From Ginkgo biloba (taxonomy: Eukaryota; Streptophyta; Ginkgoopsida; Ginkgoales; Ginkgoaceae): DNA of 11,403 bases. Of this stretch, positions 1-9,068 are shown piece after piece. Both the position numbers and the translations under genes were made by a program. Numbering within the stretch: position 1 is the first letter of the stretch; each line of letters starts with the position of its first letter. The notes below the pieces were generated by a model. The model did not search any database and was not told the DNA's origin. It saw only the letters and a program-made list of their open reading frames with translations. The DNA lies in assembly GCA_024626585.1 (NCBI GenBank), contig JANKJI010000003.1, forward strand, positions 157,448,116-157,459,518, written 5' to 3'.

Positions 1-2549
1 CTAGGTTAACCTAAATTTCCACTAATCCTATAATAATCTATCTAGTCTTGGATAACTTCCTTCTAAAGACCAAACGTCTAAAACAACAAGTGAGGATAAC
101 TAGTGTAAAATTAAAATCATTAGGCATGTTATCTATTTGGCCTAAGGATAATTCTAAATTTGATAGAACACTTTCTTTGAGGATAACATGAGTTTACCCA
201 AAATTTATCATTATGAACATCAATTGTGTTAAAGTCACTACTTATTTTCCATGAGGCTTATGGTAACGATGAGATAAGCCAATTCCAAAAAATATAATGC
301 ATAAAACCATTAAGAGGTATACAGACTAAAATTAAAGCCAAAGATTTGACTGTTGCATTTTAAAGGTTGTCCAAAGACCTAAACTTAATAGGTTGAATGG
401 TTGAAGAGATAAGGCTTTAAACAAGGAGTAAAATATGAGCCCACATTAATAATACTTCCATTATGTTTAGAGAAAATGTAAGAACCAAAACCCATATAGT
501 TTTGATTATAGAATTCAATTTATTTTAAAAACCTTTACTTCTTGAGATTTGATAATCAAGAATAACAAGTACTAATCTAAGATAATGTTCTTAACTCTAC
601 TTCTTATTAAAGAAGATTGACCCTCTTATATTCAATAAGAGAAATAATATCTTTATTAGAAAATCTCAAAAAGTAATAATAATGCCATTTGTATTTCTAA
701 TGCTAAGGTTTGCACTCATCAAAACATCTATATTGATATTAGTTGCCTAAATAAAGGTTGTTATGGATTGGAGTTAAACCTTTTATTTTATTTCAATAAA
801 ATGATTAAAGTTTTTAACTTGTTATAATTATGTCCATATCATTTTTGTAGTAGTTAGAAATATTAAATCCATTTATGTTCCTTTCTTCCTGTATTCATGT
901 TTGATAAGTAGATGAGGGTTATTACCATTTGTAGGATTTCAACCATTTTCCCTTTAAGATTGTCTTATTTAGTAGAAGTAACTAAGTCCAATCTCTATAT
1001 ATAATTATATACAAATTAGACCAAACTAAAGAGCAATATTTAGTTATTAAATAACTAATTATTCAAAAAATACTAATGATAAGAGACAGGGGGAAAAAAA
1101 AAGTGAAGAGTTGGAGTTGTGAGAAGTAGGAGCTATTTTGTAGGAAACTAAATACTTAGAAGAAGAATGTGACTTAAGGCTAGGAGTGCATTTGATTTTT
1201 CAAGTGCAACTGAGGATAGAGTTGGAAGTTTGGTCCAATCATGAAACAGGACCTTACATTGAAGTGTTTTGTTGCAAATTGAATAAAGGTAACATGAAAA
1301 GAACCTCGTGAAGAATAAGAGATGTTATTAGAATAAGAAAATATATATCAAAATGACCATCCTTATAGTATTAAAAAAAGGATATTAGAATAACTTAAAG
1401 TATATGCATTCGAGTATGACAATATCATTTATCAATTCTTTTAGAAAGGACAATTTTAATACAAATATGTAGGTTGAGAGTGATTAATATGTCCTTGGTC
1501 CCATGAGGCATAAATGCCCAAGATCATCTTAATATTTTTTAGAATTAAGTAAATAATTAATTAATAAATTGTGACAAAGATAAGATAAAGTAAATGACTA
1601 TTATCTTTATGTTTATCAAAATAGAATTAACTATATTAATCTTTACTCAAATAACATTAGTTATCTTTCCTTAGGATAAGTATAATCAAATGTAAAATCA
1701 TACACTAACATACAAGTTTGTGCACATACAAAATAATGCATATTTCTTTATATAGACATAGGTTATCTAAAGCCTATGAAATCTTATAAATACCTGAGCA
1801 ATTTCGATTATAAGTTGCATTTTTGTAGCCAAAGATAAATTTAGCCTTTTAATGAAGATTCCTTTATTTCTTAAGCATCTTAGAGGGGAGAGTAATCTTT
1901 GTAAAGTTGGTTTTGTATGGATTTTCTAGAAGCCAAGATTCTAGCTTAGAGAATAGAAAGGTTATAAAATCCCAAAAACTAAAAAGATAATTTCTAGCAT
2001 ACAAGAAAGAGATATGACTTAAAAGTTTATCCAAAAAGGGATCTTAAGAGATCTACCATATCCTAAAAGTTGGACTTCTAAGTCATCATGTTTTGTGAGT
2101 TATGAAAGAAAAATGCTTTGGATAAATTAACATTTTCTAGTGATCTAGATAATGCTATATAAGATCAAATTTGAAATAAAAATAAAATTTGAAGAGAATC
2201 ATTTACAGACCAAATTCTAGACCCTAATTCTATATGTGGACAAAGAGAAATTGCATCCATAACGTTTTTGGTAGATCTTAAAAAATCAAGAAATTTCTTC
2301 TCATTGTTTAGTGTGGAGAGAGAGATATTAGAAGAAACTAATAATATAGGAGGAAGTTCGCATATGTCAACTTATACATCAACCATGAGCATTATGTTTT
2401 CAAGCGTGGTTGGAGGGGTAAAGACTCAAGCCTACTGCCGTCAAGCTTAATATTGTAGTTACCATGCCTTAAAAAGGCTAACTAAATTTGTAAATTTCAC
2501 GGTACCTATGGATTGATATACTTAGAATGTATATTTGTTGGATGTATAG
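1..2549. other. AT-rich intergenic DNA, no supported gene
   Basis: I find no coding region with recognisable protein similarity here. The sequence is strongly AT-rich and CpG-poor: by eye only six CG dinucleotides fall in the first 2280 bases. It also contains purine-rich stretches, for example around 1081-1330. This fits old, methylation-decayed repeat DNA. A short open stretch at about 2268-2450 is locally richer in G and C and lies just before the kinase gene. It could hold a leader or a first exon, but its translation matches nothing I know. I see no convincing promoter. Confidence 0.6.
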
Positions 2550-3500
2550 GTCATGAGCGTTTGGAGTTTACAGTACCCGCAGAAGAAGTTGATCCTACGT
2601 TACTCCAAGACAAGATCACTGCAAAGAAAGAGTCTTGCATAGACACGCTTCGACCTTTCCACGAGAAGTGCAAAAGGAAGGGAGTAAGTAAATATCTCTC
2701 TCTCCTTCTCACCTTCAAAAACTACTAAAAATTCTTAAAACCAAACAATTATTCTGTTGATGCTATCAACTCTAAGAACATTTCCCTAAATGAGCACTTC
2801 ATTTGAGACTAACAACTGTATAAATTAGCACAAAAATCATTTAATCATGTTTAGCCGGGTTTGTGGATGAATTTTTGAACTTTTTCTACACAGCAATCCT
2901 TGATAGTCCACATTGAGCCCTCCATTCGATATATACAAACTAAATATGATTATGCTGTCAATGGTAGGCGTAACAAGGAAGGAAATTGGTTGGTCCTTGA
3001 ATGTTTTCACCATTACTTTCTTCCCATTTACTCAGTTTTCGTTACAGTTTGGTTAACATATTGATGGCAGGCCAAACTGGAATTTATGATAGCTGCCGGA
3101 TTTTCTCCCAAACAAATCACAATCAGAGAAGCCAATAGAGCCAGGGCTACCTGGATTGTACTGGACAGGTCTGTTGGTAATGTGTTAGACGTGTTCGTAT
3201 GAACTAAGTTTGTTTATTTATGTACAATTTGTAACTGCTCAATCTAATGTGAATTAAGTAATCAGATAAATAAATAAGTCTTGTGATTTATGTGAATGGA
3301 CGAAGAATTAGAATCGGAGAATAAAAGGTCAATTTTTTTGTGTCTGTAGAAACGGGAAGTTGTCGATTTTGGGGAAAGTTTGATTGTTATATTTAATATT
3401 GTTGCAGTAACCTGAAGAAAGACAGGAAATACATACTGGATCATGTTGCCGCTTGTCACATTGCAGTCGTCAACAGAAACAATGTGGCTAGAGTTCTCAC
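2550..3500 (+). other. USP-like (adenine nucleotide alpha hydrolase-like) N-terminal region, partial
   Basis: Exons 1 and 2 and the start of exon 3 encode a segment that aligns with the second half of the USP-like domain of plant USP-kinases. It has a charged helix ending CKRKG, a strand with [13 protein letters not shown], a helix with [14 protein letters not shown], and a final strand with HIAVVNRNN. The family pattern is a strand such as VKIKVVSG, then a helix with AAESKK, then WVVMDKHL, then NIVVMKRS. The nucleotide-binding Gly-rich signature of true USPs is not evident, as in other members of this kinase family. The first strand and helix (the VIVAVKA-type start) are not found, so an upstream exon is missing from the window, too diverged to see, or lost. 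Confidence 0.7.
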
Positions 3501-4218
3501 CCGTGAAAATCAATTTTCTTCCTCTTCAATATCTGCTACGGACAGTAATAATGTGGATTCTGGTGATATATCAGTAAGTATGTCGCAGGACTCAGAAGCA
3601 GATATTCAATATCCTCTTTCCAAGTCTTGGGAAAAACTAGACACTCTCCAGGATAAGTTGCAGCTTGAACGAAGCAAATCAAAATGTCACAGGATAATTG
3701 CACCTCAAGTTCCATGTTCTATGTGTGTAGATGGTGTAGTCGAAGGTCTGGAAAAACGGTTCAAAACCGTTGAATTAGGTTCTCCGTCGATAACCGAGGA
3801 CCAATATCCTCAATGTTATGTTTGCCAAAACAAGCGGTTGTCTGGATTTGGCCCTCTCCGCCAATTTTCGATTGAAGAAATAAGAGAAATAACAAACGAC
3901 TTCTCCCCCATCTCCTACATTGCCGAACACGGAAGTGGGCAGCTGTATAAAGGAATTATCAAGCATGGATCATCACACTTACCTCTTCTGGTTAAGAAAT
4001 TCTGGACTTCATCCGAGAGAGAATTTTGGTCTGAAATTGAGATTCTTAGTGTAGCTCATCACCGCAATCTATTAACGCTCAGGGGTTTCTGCAACGATAT
4101 ATCAAGTCCGATTCTAGTTTACGAGTTTGCCTGCAATGGGCAGCTTGATCAACATCTATCATGTGAGTACTCGTACCCGTTTTGAATGAATGGATTGAAT
4201 ATGCTTTAACTTCAAATT

Positions 4219-4252
<34 letters not shown>

Positions 4253-5872
4253 TTCACTCTGTTTTTTTTATGTTGTGATGACAACAGCTGAGAAGATCTT
4301 GGAGTGGCCAGAAAGGCGAAAGATTGCAATTGGAGTCGCTCAAGGGCTTAGATATTTGAATGAGGAATGTCGTGACGGTACAGTTTTACATCGATACATA
4401 CAGCCTTCCAATATTCTGCTTACTCACAATTACTCACCTTTGGTAATTAGCTCATAACCTTTCTGATTTGCGTCTTACAGGAGAAGGAAATGAACCCAGA
4501 TAAATCACCATTATCTTGTAGAACTCATTACGTATTTGGTTAACGCCATTAATTCCCATATTTCGGAAAGATATAATGTTAAGACTGCTTATCAAAATTT
4601 TGCTGGAATAAAATTTCCGTAATATGAAAGAAAAAACATCTTTTAATTCAACCGTTTTTATAAACATGGTATTAAACCTCGATTCACACCTGCCGAAGCC
4701 CATGTAACTTTCAATACTCTTTAATAATTCTCCATTGTCTACTCTGCACCTACAATACTTGCCAGTATGCACATTTGAAAAACATATTGGGAGACTTTCT
4801 TTCCGGTTAATATTTTTTCAGACTAATAGACGCAGTGTTTGACCACCCAAGTTTAATTGTGGCATGCCTAATTCGCTTGACTGCTAATCTGTTCAATTAA
4901 CAATATAAGTATCGTATATTGTTTACCAGATCTCCAACTTTGGGTGTGCAAGGCGGCTTAGGCACGATGAAGAGTCCGCAGAATGTAGAGTCTGCGGCAC
5001 GGCTGGGTATGCATCTCTTGATTCAATTCAAATTATTAGCTTTCAGTGTTGGGTTTCAACTCATAATCTTATTATTATAAAAAATGAATTACAAAGTTGC
5101 TGGTTGGACGGTTTGCATAGCATAAATCTCATATAATAGATTGATAATATAATTTTCTGATAATTACCTGTTTTAAACTAAGGTATGTGGCTCCCGAGTG
5201 TTCAGAGCGAGGGATACTCTCTGTTAAAGCAGACGCGTATTCTTTTGGGATTTTGCTGCTAGAGCTCATCAGTGGCAGGAAGGCTCTTGATGTTTCTCGC
5301 ATTACAGAGGAACGCTCGCTTGTTGATTGGGTCAGCCACCTCTCTCTGCATAAAGTATTCGAACATAAATATAATATGGCTTGAATTAATTTCTTAAAGA
5401 AAAGTACAGATGAAAATTGAATTTGAATGTTTTTGTTTTTGTATATTCTAAATGGATATATGCAGGCACGCCCGCTTCTTGAGAGACGAGCATTGCATGA
5501 ATTGTGTGACCCTCGTCTAGGGGATTCATATGATATGTACGAGCTCTATTGTATGGTATCTGCTGCATCTGTGTGCATCAGAAAGGATCATCGCTCACGG
5601 GCTTCTATGAGCCAAGTAAGTAATTTCTAGTAGAACACAAGGACATTTAAATGAAATTAATATTAGATTATAATATGATTTACATTGATTTCTGTCCTTG
5701 ATTGATGGGCAAGTTGTTTAGTTATCCTCTCTGGTTGGGTTAATGGCAGGTTGTTTCCATACTTAGAGGCGATCGTGATATGATTATTCCATCACCCATT
5801 TCTGAAGGCCGCATTGATCGAACTCTTGGAGATAATCCAGTAAAGAGCATTCCGTGTAGTCCCCTTACATGA
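2550..5872 (+). CDS. USP-domain receptor-like cytoplasmic pseudokinase, spliced, 5' end unresolved
   Basis: Exons are 2550(?)-2683, 3071-3168, 3408-4162, 4288-4442, 4930-5006, 5183-5330, 5466-5615 and 5750-5872 (stop TGA). All seven introns begin GT and end AG, and every junction keeps frame, giving about 545 residues from 2550. Order: C-terminal part of a USP-like fold, polar Ser/Cys linker, then a protein-kinase fold. The layout matches the plant family annotated as inactive protein kinase SELMODRAFT_444075-like (Arabidopsis relatives AT3G13690 and AT1G55200), thought to be cytoplasmic or membrane-associated signalling proteins. The ATP-binding Lys (VKK, codon 3994-3996), helix-C Glu (4033-4035), catalytic-loop Asn, APE and helix-F Asp are kept. 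The HRD Asp is Tyr and the DFG Asp is Asn, so phosphotransfer is unlikely. No exon stop or frameshift is seen. The first exon or exons and the start codon are missing: the exon 1 acceptor may be at 2549 or 2573, and the first USP strand is not found upstream. Confidence 0.88.
3700..3830 (+). other. Linker with two CxxC pairs
   Basis: Between the USP-like part and the kinase fold the linker carries PCSMC (Cys codons 3715 and 3724) and QCYVC (Cys codons 3814 and 3823), about 33 residues apart. The second pair matches the conserved PPLCSICQHK element just ahead of the kinase domain in the family. The first pair I do not recall from Arabidopsis members. Together they could form a four-Cys metal site, but nothing in the sequence proves this. 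Confidence 0.55.
4219..4252. repeat. Compound microsatellite (TA)9(CA)8 in intron 3
   Basis: Nine TA units (4219-4236) run directly into eight CA units (4237-4252). The array sits in the 125-bp intron 4163-4287 and ends 35 bases before the exon 4 acceptor. It is probably length-polymorphic. It lies close to the likely branch-point and polypyrimidine region, so large length changes could affect splicing; that is inference. Confidence 0.97.
4443..4929 (+). other. Intron 4 (largest) with a cryptic acceptor and kinase-like remnant
   Basis: At 487 bp this is the longest intron of the gene. It begins GTAATT after the codon for Leu of HNYSPL and ends CCAG before ATCTCC. About 30 bases in, at 4471-4480, the sequence CGTCTTACAG looks like a good splice acceptor. 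Use of it would add about 20 codons and then hit TAA, truncating the protein before the NFG motif. A short stretch at about 4457-4502 reads [15 protein letters not shown] in one frame, loosely like the segment after DFG in kinases. I do not annotate it as an exon. Confidence 0.5.
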
Positions 5873-6540
5873 ATGTTTCGGATTGGAGTTAATTGTTTGT
5901 CCACAGCAAAATTTCGTGTTTCTCTACCAAGCGGTGTTCTTGCTTTGTGTATTTCAATTCCAGTGCTATCTTTGCAGTAAACTAAACTTGACCATTTTCG
6001 ATGTATTGAGGTAGAGTGATTGTATTTCGATTTGTCTTTATTGTCTCTGTGATTTTATTTTAATCTTAATTCGGATTTTAATTTTATTTAAAAATTATTT
6101 GAAATAACAAACTAAAATTATTCACGGAATAATTGTTCAAATAGTTATACTCTATTGTCCATTATGTATATTCACAAAATGTACACATTTTTATATATAT
6201 AACACGCAAACACACTTTTAGATATGCTTCATCATCCAACAAGCACTCATTAGGCTATGTTAGTGCTCTCCTCAATAGGTGAGGGGTTTTATGACCTTTA
6301 TTTTTCATGCACTTTTCCTTTGTCTTCAAGTTTAGCAAGATAGTTATTTTCATTTATTTCAATGATTGGATAAGTGTGTATCTAAATGCTTTAGTCCATG
6401 TGGCCTCCCACTTCTATCTGAATTGGAATTGTTAAAAGAAATGGTAAACATCATCGATCTTCATTTTAATGAAGATTAACTTTTTATTAGTAGTGACACA
6501 TATCTTTCCCTTGATAAAAAATTCAAGCTTTTCTCTAAAT
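5873..6540. other. 3' flank of the kinase gene, nothing identified
   Basis: This is AT-rich sequence following the TGA stop. The first few hundred bases should hold the 3' UTR, but no standard AATAAA signal stands out, so the polyadenylation site is not assigned. From about 6100 on the composition resembles the decayed repeat DNA found elsewhere in the window. No open frame with recognisable similarity is present on either strand. Confidence 0.5.
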
Positions 6541-7132
6541 CAATGCAAAGAAACACTTCTTAAGAAGTTGGAGATGTTTGTGTCCTATGGTTTGCATGTT
6601 TCTTGGTTAACAAGTTTTTATTTATGGAAACTTGTTTGGTGTTTCTGACAGGTGATTATCTACTTGTGGCTCCTCTCTATTATTGGTGGTTGGTTTAACT
6701 TCCTCATACTTATCTATATAACTAGTTTTAAAGGGATTTTTTTTTATGGTTTAATATATTAATATAGTTTAATATAGTTATAAATTAAACTATATTAATT
6801 TAATGTAGTTTTATGGGTTTACTTAAGTACAACATTTTTTTATATCCAACTCATATTTGGTTGCATCGCTACTAAATTATTTTTGCTAGTTTCTCATCAT
6901 TACATGTGAAATTTTGGAGGATTTTAAACTTGTTCATCTTATGTGAAAAGCAAAGACTTTAAAGTGATTCATTTGTAGCATTATTTTATTTTTAAATTTT
7001 ACAAGTAATGTATGTGACAATTATTATGAGTATTTGTATTAACACATTGCATCAATGATTTCTATTTGTATTCAATTGTAAGGCTAATTTGTGGATATGT
7101 GCAAGGAGAAATATCATACTTAGAAGATGATT
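6541..7132. repeat. Tandem repeat unit, copy 1 (long form)
   Basis: This unit is repeated directly in the next block. Matching landmarks are CCTATGG at 6584 and 7133, TTATCTACTTGTGGCTCCTC at 6656 and 7204, and TGCAAGGAGAAATAT at 7100 and 7581. A diverged form of the last landmark, TGCAAAGAAAC, occurs at 6544 and suggests that the array began before 6584. Spacing is about 549 bp here because this copy carries an extra 67 bp (6750-6816). No coding capacity was recognised in the unit. It may be a fragment of a transposable element duplicated in tandem, or an LTR-derived repeat. Confidence 0.85.
6750..6816. mobile_element. 67-bp palindromic insertion with 8-bp direct repeat (MITE-like)
   Basis: Copy 1 of the tandem repeat contains this block and copy 2 does not. 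TTTTATGG occurs at 6742-6749 and again at 6809-6816, and copy 2 has it once, as expected for an 8-bp target duplication. Inside lies a perfect 16-base inverted repeat, 6758-6773 against 6784-6799, separated by 10 bases. The outermost ends are only weakly complementary. An 8-bp duplication is typical of hAT-type elements, but no hAT terminal motif is seen, so the family is open. Replication slippage in AT-rich DNA is the alternative. Confidence 0.55.
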
Positions 7133-7618
7133 CCTATGGTTAGCATATTTCTTGTTTAAGAATTTTAATTTATGGAAACTAGTTTGATGTTTCTTAGATG
7201 TGGTTATCTACTTGTGGCTCCTCTCTATTACTGGCGGTTGGTTCAAGTTCCTTAAACTTATTTATATAACTAAATTTTAAGGATATATTTTTTATGGGTT
7301 TACTTAAATATTACATATTCTTATGTCTGACTCACATTTGGTTGCATTACTAGTAAATTATTTTTATTAGTTTCTCATAATTACATGTGAAATTGTGGAG
7401 GATTTTATCCTTGTTCTTCTTGATTGAAAAGAAGAGACTTCAAAATGATTTACTTATAGCATTATTTTATTTTTAGATTTTATGTGTAATGTATGTAATG
7501 ATTGTTATCAGTATTTGTATTAATACATTACATAAAAGATTTCTACTTGTATTTAATTATTAGATTAATTTGGGGATATGTGCAAGGAGAAATATAATAC
7601 TTGGAATATGATTCCCTA
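7133..7618. repeat. Tandem repeat unit, copy 2 (short form)
   Basis: This is the second unit, about 480 bp, collinear with copy 1 but without the 67-bp insertion. It ends at 7618 after GATATGTGCAAGGAGAAATA and ATTCCCTAG, where the sequence passes into a minus-strand integrase fossil. The two copies have diverged by many substitutions and small gaps while keeping blocks of 20 or more identical bases, so the duplication is old. Confidence 0.85.
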
Positions 7619-7689
7619 GAAAATTTATTAGCTTGAAATTTGTTACAACCAAATAAATATGAATTTGATTTCTCTTTTCTAATGCTTTC

Positions 7690-8210
7690 ATTTTTATGCA
7701 ACTCTTTAAGAGGCAATTGTATGAATTTAGTATTATGTGGGGAATGAACAAATAAGTAGTTATTTCCTCTTTGGGTGATTGGTAATCCATTAAGGAAATC
7801 CATGAAGATTAACTCCTATGGTCTAACTTTTATATATAAAGGCATATATTTCCCCAACTTTCTATTAACTAGCTTAGAAATGTAATATTATACACATACC
7901 TTAATGAACTTGGTAATGTCTTGGGTTATTTTAGGCTAATAAAAGTATTTCTAAAAATTGCATACAATCTTTTACACTCCGATGTGTCCTACCACCTTAG
8001 AGTCGCATGTTTCTCCAATCAATTGAGTTTAGTGCCCACTTTGTGGAATATAAATTGATTTGAGCTTGTATAAAATACCAACATAGAGATGGTAATCCTT
8101 TAGGTACTCCTCTTGTATCATTGTTTGTTGATACAATATAGAGTATATCTCTAAAACGTCTTTATCATCTTATCAAACTCTTTGAACTCTTTAAAACCAA
8201 AATGATCAAA
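7690..8210 (-). pseudogene. Decayed Ty3/gypsy integrase fragment
   Basis: Read on the minus strand in one frame from about 8166 to 7700, this is the N-terminal and early catalytic part of a Ty3/gypsy integrase. The order is the pre-integrase strand (KDYHLYVGILYK, IYIPQ), the zinc-binding module (DSKVVGHIGV, then FY*PK and KVCV), the linker (KYMPLYI, RP*E) and the first catalytic strand MDFLNGLPITQRGNN. The first catalytic Asp is present. Six in-frame stops are visible; two replace Trp that the family conserves (TAG at 7938-7936 and 7818-7816, each one G-to-A change from TGG). One zinc-site His and one Cys are also altered. The remaining catalytic residues are not found: similarity fades near 7690 and the tandem repeat begins at 7618. 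No RNase H or reverse transcriptase was recognised at higher coordinates. It is non-functional. Confidence 0.85.
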
Positions 8211-8220
8211 TCTTACAAAA

Positions 8221-9068
8221 GAACTTATTGTAGAGATGGGGGGTCTAGAGAGAAAGAAAATAATATTATTATTGGCACCTTTATTATAACTAATAACAAT
8301 ATTAAATTCCTACATGTATCTAACCCATTTGAGATTTTATTGACCCATAAATATGGCCACCTTTATATAGATAGTCATTACAAGGATAAAATCCTTTAAA
8401 ACTTATCATAGTTTAAGTGTTTAAGGCCTTTAAAATTTAAAATCATCCATCTCATGGACTTGAGTAAGTTATTTACCTTTGTTTAGAATTGGTCTGATTT
8501 TGCTTTATCAAATCATCTAGAAAATTAGAGTTTCGGGAATAGGCCTAGTGTGATGTGGAGAAGAATCTATTTCCTCGAGTCTTGTAGACCTAAATAATTA
8601 TAAATTTGAGTTTAATTGGGGACCAGGTTAATGAATTAGAATGAAGAATTTTCCTGATCTCTATAAGGAAATTTTCCTAAATATCTTAGACAACATTTAA
8701 TGGAGATGATAGGACCCAAAGGGGTTTAACAAAGAAATGTGTTAATGTAAGGTAGGTCATCATTTTATCCAATCATCTATTCACACACCCACATATGTTA
8801 GAGAGGATTGTCTCGTATTTAATATGAATTAATCAACATTAGGTGCAGTTAATGATCAAGGTGGAAGAATATATGTTCTTCAAATTAATAATAGATTAAC
8901 CTATTAATTTGCCATCTTTAAAGCTATTTAATTAACGAAATGATTAGTCCCTATGAAATAGTCCAAAGAATTGAAAGCATAAAAAAAAAGAAAAATTTGA
9001 AGTAGAGCAGTGGAGAGAACCCCTTTGTTAGCAGTGATTAAATATTATTTAAGTTTAAAGTTCTTAGC
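8221..9068. other. Unassigned AT-rich DNA between two retroelement remnants
   Basis: No protein similarity is recognised on either strand. On the minus strand a TATAAAGG at about 8370-8363 is followed by a CT-rich run near 8240, an arrangement seen in LTR promoters and leaders, but no LTR ends or primer-binding site could be placed. The part near 9069 would be the leader of the decayed ORF that follows. A poly-A-rich run lies at about 8980-8996. Confidence 0.4.

Larger units (their letters stand above)
3862..5770 (+). other. Kinase-fold domain with HRY and NFG motifs
   Basis: The domain starts near [14 protein letters not shown] and ends near VVSILRGD, over exons 3-8. Subdomain I reads [12 protein letters not shown]; its second glycine is His. 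Lys of subdomain II is kept (LLVKKF), and the helix-C Glu lies in FWSEIEILS. The catalytic loop reads [12 protein letters not shown]: Tyr (TAC, 4395-4397) stands where Asp is expected, while the loop Asn is kept. The metal-binding motif reads SNFGCAR, with Asn (AAC, 4936-4938) for Asp. The activation segment ends GTAGYVAPE. Helix F reads [22 protein letters not shown], and the subdomain XI Arg is present ([14 protein letters not shown]). A pseudokinase able to bind nucleotide or act as a scaffold is the most likely reading. Confidence 0.85.

Noticed and set aside
1040-1058. Perfect 9-base inverted repeat with a one-base centre in AT-rich DNA
   Set aside because: Pure A/T-dominated palindromes of this size are expected by chance here; no T-run or gene context makes it a terminator or operator.
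2268-2450. Possible small protein just upstream of the kinase gene
   Set aside because: No ATG at its start, no similarity, and the length is unremarkable; left only as a candidate region for a leader exon.
3262-3513. Minus-strand open frame of 83 codons opposite intron 2 and the start of exon 3
   Set aside because: It is the antisense shadow of an exon that has clear family similarity on the plus strand; its own translation has none.
4452-4772. Minus-strand open frame of 106 codons inside intron 4
   Set aside because: No recognisable domain and no codon pattern; it lies wholly within an intron of the plus-strand gene.
5331-5384. Read-through of exon 6 past GTCAGC (adding [13 protein letters not shown] and so on before a stop)
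   Set aside because: Splicing at 5331 joins W to [19 protein letters not shown], which matches the family exactly (EWARPLLE type); read-through would truncate the fold.
8202-8399. Plus-strand open frame of 65 codons
   Set aside because: Low-complexity Ile/Asn-rich translation in AT-rich DNA beside a minus-strand integrase fossil; no similarity.
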